The translations under genes and the position numbers were made by a program. DNA of 64,000 nucleotides from JAEVLT01 sp044598425 (GTDB lineage Bacteria; Bacillota; Bacilli; Bacillales; Cytobacillaceae), in contig CP172536.1 in NCBI GenBank assembly GCA_044598425.1, forward strand, positions 1,550,001 to 1,614,000. The letters run 5' to 3'. Below, one piece after another: positions 61,068 through 64,000 of the stretch. The notes below the pieces were generated by a model. That model searched no databases. It was not told the DNA's origin and saw only the letters and a list, made by a program, of their open reading frames with translations. Every line of letters starts with the position of its first letter. The stretch's first letter is position 1.

Positions 61068-62267
61068 TTGTATGATTATGTCATCATCGGCGGCGGAATT
61101 ATTGGCCTTTCAGTAGGAATGGCTTTATCGGAAAAATTTTCGCATTCAAAAATAGCCATTTTGGAAAAAGAAACCGAGCTCGCCTCCCACCAAACCGGAC
61201 ATAACAGCGGGGTCATTCACTCGGGTATCTATTACAAGCCTGGCAGTTTAAAAGCGCAGCTGGCAAAAGAAGGAAATCGTTCCGTGAAGGCCTTTTGTGA
61301 AAAACACGATCTTCATTATGAAGAATGCGGCAAAGTCATTGTCGCCACTTCGGAAACGGAAGTATCTTTACTGGAAGAACTCTTTCAGCGAGGGCTGCGA
61401 AATGGTCTGAAAATCAGCAAACTAACCAAAGAGAGATTGCGAGAGATCGAACCGTATGTGAATGGGGAGGAAGCCATCCATGTTCCGATGGCGGGAATTC
61501 TAAATTATAAAGAAGTCTGTGATACGATGGCCCAGATCATTCGCGGAAAGGGTGGAGACATTTTTTTAAATACAGAGGTAAAAAGCATTCGCGAATTGGC
61601 ATCGGAAATCATCGTGGAAAGCAATCATCAAGCCATCCGCGGAAAAATGCTAATCAATTGTGCCGGACTGCACAGCGATCGGATTGCCAGAATGGCCGGC
61701 TGTCGGTTAGATATAAAAATTGTTCCGTTCCGCGGGGAATATTTTCAAATAACCCCAGAAAAGCGGTATCTCGTAAAAAACTTAATCTATCCTGTTCCAA
61801 ATCCGAACTTTCCATTTCTTGGCGTTCATTTTACAAGAATGATAGACGGATCGATTGATGTCGGTCCAAATGCTGTACTCAGTCTGAAGCGGGAAGGATA
61901 CAAGAAAACAGCGTTTAGCCTCAAGGATACAGCTGAAATTTTAACTTATTCCGGTTTTTGGAAGCTGGCAAGAACGTATCGCAAAGAGGGTATGGAAGAA
62001 ATCATCCGCTCCTTTTTTAAAAAGAAATTCGTTGAAGGTGTCCAAAAGCTTATTCCAAGTGTGGGAGAAGAGGATTTACTACCCGGGCCGGCAGGGGTTC
62101 GGGCACAAGCATTAAAGGTGGACGGTTCATTAGTCGATGATTTCTATATTGTAAGCAGAAACCGCTCCGTTCATATTTGTAACGCGCCATCGCCGGCGGC
62201 AACCGCTTCGATCGAGATCGGCAAGGAAGTCGTCGAAAGGCTGTTATCTTATCGGCTTGTTATTTAG
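61068..62267 (+). CDS. lhgO: L-2-hydroxyglutarate oxidase-like FAD enzyme
   Basis: A 399-residue DAAO-fold flavoprotein with YVIIGGGIIGLSVGMAL (FAD dinucleotide fold, residues 4-20), HQTGHNSGVIHSGIYY (family-defining run, about 43-58) and VPFRGEYFQ. Members oxidise L-2-hydroxyglutarate to 2-oxoglutarate and feed electrons to the membrane. Start is TTG at 61068 with GGAGG upstream. It follows the ABC operon by about 100 bases. The exact hydroxyacid used here is not proven. Confidence 0.88.
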   Translation: MYDYVIIGGGIIGLSVGMALSEKFSHSKIAILEKETELASHQTGHNSGVIHSGIYYKPGSLKAQLAKEGNRSVKAFCEKHDLHYEECGKVIVATSETEVSLLEELFQRGLRNGLKISKLTKERLREIEPYVNGEEAIHVPMAGILNYKEVCDTMAQIIRGKGGDIFLNTEVKSIRELASEIIVESNHQAIRGKMLINCAGLHSDRIARMAGCRLDIKIVPFRGEYFQITPEKRYLVKNLIYPVPNPNFPFLGVHFTRMIDGSIDVGPNAVLSLKREGYKKTAFSLKDTAEILTYSGFWKLARTYRKEGMEEIIRSFFKKKFVEGVQKLIPSVGEEDLLPGPAGVRAQALKVDGSLVDDFYIVSRNRSVHICNAPSPAATASIEIGKEVVERLLSYRLVI

Positions 62268-62292
62268 CAAAAAACCGAGGGGAGTTTTGGGG

Positions 62293-63696
62293 ATGGACAA
62301 AGAGATCATTCAACAAATCGAAGCAATCCTTCCAAAAGAACGTATCTTTCTCGATTTAGCAGAAAGGTATTCTTATAGTTATGATGCATCCTTTGGCCAA
62401 TACCTTCCTGACATTGTTATTCAGCCGCGGAATGCAAACGATATCAGCCAGTTGGTTAAGCTGGCAAACCACTTTCTTATTCCTGTCTATCCGAGAGGAG
62501 CTGCTACTTCTTTAAGCGGGGGGCCATTGCCCGTTCATGGCGGAATGGTCATTGATCTGTCCTGCTTGAATGAAAAACTGATCATTGATCGGGAAAATAT
62601 GTTGGCCATTGTCTCACCCGGAGTGATTACCGCAAAAATCCACCAAAAGGCGGAAGAAGCGGGTCTGTTTTATCCGCCGGATCCAAGCAGCTCTCATGTG
62701 GCGACGATTGGCGGAAACTTAGCGGAAAATTCAAGCGGTCCAAAGGGATTGAAATATGGTACAACAAAAGAATACGTCATTGGTCTTGAAGTGGTCACGC
62801 CAACAGGAGAGATGATCCGCACTGGCGGAAAAACGGTTAAAAATGTAACCGGATACGATCTTACTCGTTTAATTGCCGGCTCGGAAGGAACTTTGGGAAT
62901 TATTACTGAAGCGATTCTGCGGTTAATTCCAAAGCCGCAGGCGCGAAAAACCTTGCTCGCTCATTTTACAAGATTGATTGATTCCGGCCACGCCATTACA
63001 AAAATTTTGTCATCAGGCATTTTACCTTCCGCCATGGAATTGATGGATCAGGCGTGCATTCATGCTGTTGAAAACTTTAGCCCAAGCGGGTTGCCGCTGG
63101 AGGCGGAAGCACTCATTATCATCGAAGTCGATGGACATCTGGCAGCAGTCGAAGAAGAGATAAAGAAATGCAAGAATCTTTGTCTTGAGGCAGGCGCAAG
63201 CCAAGTAACCATTGCTGAATCAGAAGAAGAGCGGGCTAACATTTGGAAAGCGCGGAAATTGGTTTCCCCGGCGATCGCCCGGATGGGTCCGACGAAAATT
63301 TCCGAAGACGCCACCGTACCGCGTAGTAAGATTCCTGAGATGATGGAAAGGCTAAAAGAAATTCGCGAGAAATATCAATTAAATCTTGTTGTTTTCGGCC
63401 ATGCCGGTGATGGAAATCTTCATCCCAATATTATTACGGATAAGCGCAATCACTCGGAAATGAAAATAGTAGAAGATGCCGTAAGTGAAATTTTTAAAGC
63501 AGCCGTCGAACTTGGGGGCACCCTTTCTGGAGAACATGGCATTGGTTTAATGAAATCGCCTTATATGGAAATGGAACTGGGAGAAACAGGCTTGTTGATG
63601 ATGAAAAAAATCAAAGAGTCATGGGATCCCAATAATATTTTAAACCCGGGAAAAATTTTTCCAATCCCTGGGCAAACAAAGGTGGCGCTTGTGTAA
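62293..63696 (+). CDS. glcD: FAD-linked 2-hydroxyacid oxidase, GlcD-like
   Basis: A 467-residue VAO/PCMH flavoprotein. VYPRGAATSLSGGPLPVHGG (about residues 62-81) and GGNLAENSSGPKGLKYGTT (about 140-158) bind FAD; FGHAGDGNLHPNI and LSGEHGIGLMKSPY near the C terminus hold metal/substrate His residues. It oxidises glycolate, D-lactate or D-2-hydroxyglutarate, with the Fe-S protein encoded next. The frame opens at 62257 inside lhgO, but GGGGAGTTTTGGGG stands before the ATG at 62293. Confidence 0.92.
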   Translation: MDKEIIQQIEAILPKERIFLDLAERYSYSYDASFGQYLPDIVIQPRNANDISQLVKLANHFLIPVYPRGAATSLSGGPLPVHGGMVIDLSCLNEKLIIDRENMLAIVSPGVITAKIHQKAEEAGLFYPPDPSSSHVATIGGNLAENSSGPKGLKYGTTKEYVIGLEVVTPTGEMIRTGGKTVKNVTGYDLTRLIAGSEGTLGIITEAILRLIPKPQARKTLLAHFTRLIDSGHAITKILSSGILPSAMELMDQACIHAVENFSPSGLPLEAEALIIIEVDGHLAAVEEEIKKCKNLCLEAGASQVTIAESEEERANIWKARKLVSPAIARMGPTKISEDATVPRSKIPEMMERLKEIREKYQLNLVVFGHAGDGNLHPNIITDKRNHSEMKIVEDAVSEIFKAAVELGGTLSGEHGIGLMKSPYMEMELGETGLLMMKKIKESWDPNNILNPGKIFPIPGQTKVALV

Positions 63697-64000
63697 ATGA
63701 CTGAAATGGAATTCAAGCAACATGAAACAGTCAATCCGCTGGCGAAAAAACTTTTTGAAAAGACCTATGAATGGACCAATCAATGCGTCCAATGCGGTTA
63801 TTGTTTACCTGCCTGCCCTACATATGAATCGATGGGGAAAGAATCAGCTTCTCCTAGAGGCCGGATCAATCTTGTGAAAATGACTGCGGAAGGCCGGATC
63901 GGGATTCAAGACCATCTGGCAGAGCCGATTGAGCTTTGTCTAGGCTGCCGGGCATGCGAGTCGGTCTGTCCGGTTGGCGTCCCATATGGTCACTTGCTTG
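63697..64000 (+). CDS. glcF: Glycolate oxidase iron-sulfur subunit GlcF-like (3' end outside window)
   Basis: The gene starts at ATG directly after the glcD stop and runs off the right edge with 101 codons visible. CVQCGYCLPACPTY (about residues 30-43) and CLGCRACESVCPVGVPYG (about 83-100) are two 4Fe-4S binding sites of the bacterial ferredoxin type, placed as in GlcF/LutA-like proteins. It passes electrons from GlcD to the quinone pool through C-terminal CCG domains, not visible here. Confidence 0.9.
   Translation, partial: MTEMEFKQHETVNPLAKKLFEKTYEWTNQCVQCGYCLPACPTYESMGKESASPRGRINLVKMTAEGRIGIQDHLAEPIELCLGCRACESVCPVGVPYGHLL

Overview
The window reads as chromosome from a low-to-moderate GC, spore-former-type Firmicute (Bacillaceae, Bacillus sensu lato). 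The reasons are strong AGGAGG ribosome binding sites, GTG/TTG starts, TTGACA-17-TATAAT-type promoters, two SAM-I (S-box) riboswitches on a Bacillus-style methionine salvage locus, a perfect CIRCE element, a Rex-type operator before adhE, and Bacillus-type intergenic repeats. No rRNA, tRNA, CRISPR array, integrase or complete insertion sequence was seen. Genus and species cannot be fixed by reading alone.

Layout. 0-4.8 kb: end of an MFS transporter, a LacI-type repressor, and a sucrose phosphorylase operon (small unknown gene, PfkB sugar kinase, GH13 sucrose phosphorylase) behind a near-consensus promoter carrying two LacI/CcpA-type operators. 5.2-10.1 kb: a pyroglutamate operon (pxpB, pxpC, pxpA, two DUF969/DUF979 membrane proteins, pcp) that would release, import and open 5-oxoproline. 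10.2-18.8 kb: a structured repeat, a secreted beta-propeller/phosphoesterase, an esterase, an aldo/keto reductase, a 2-hydroxyacid dehydrogenase and an LtaS-type lipoteichoic acid synthase.

18.9-32.2 kb: a carboxylate catabolic cluster made of a tripartite TRAP transporter (dctM frameshifted), a CitE-like lyase, two MmgE/PrpD proteins, a GntR/FCD regulator, a two-subunit class I fumarase-type hydratase, a crotonase, an acyl-CoA dehydrogenase and a class III CoA-transferase. A recurring GGAT-N5-ATCC palindrome before several of its transcription units looks like the regulator's operator. The enzyme set fits a branched C5-dicarboxylate (mesaconate/citramalate-like) route to acetyl-CoA and pyruvate; this is inference.

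32.6-44.1 kb: an acyl-CoA ligase, adhE, htpG with CIRCE, hsp20, small proteins, and a decaying stretch with gene relics, a 229-bp element with 28-bp terminal inverted repeats, and a 53-bp tandem repeat array that has a second diverged copy at 34.3 kb. 44.2-52.3 kb: complete methionine salvage (mtnKA, mtnU, mtnE, mtnWXBD). 52.4-64 kb: a sensor kinase with an extracellular solute-binding domain (apparently starting at ATA), an NtrC-type activator, a textbook sigma-54 promoter, a TAXI binding protein, a polyamine-type ABC transporter, and FAD/Fe-S 2-hydroxyacid oxidases (lhgO, glcD, start of glcF). This looks like a sensed uptake-and-oxidation system for an unidentified organic acid.
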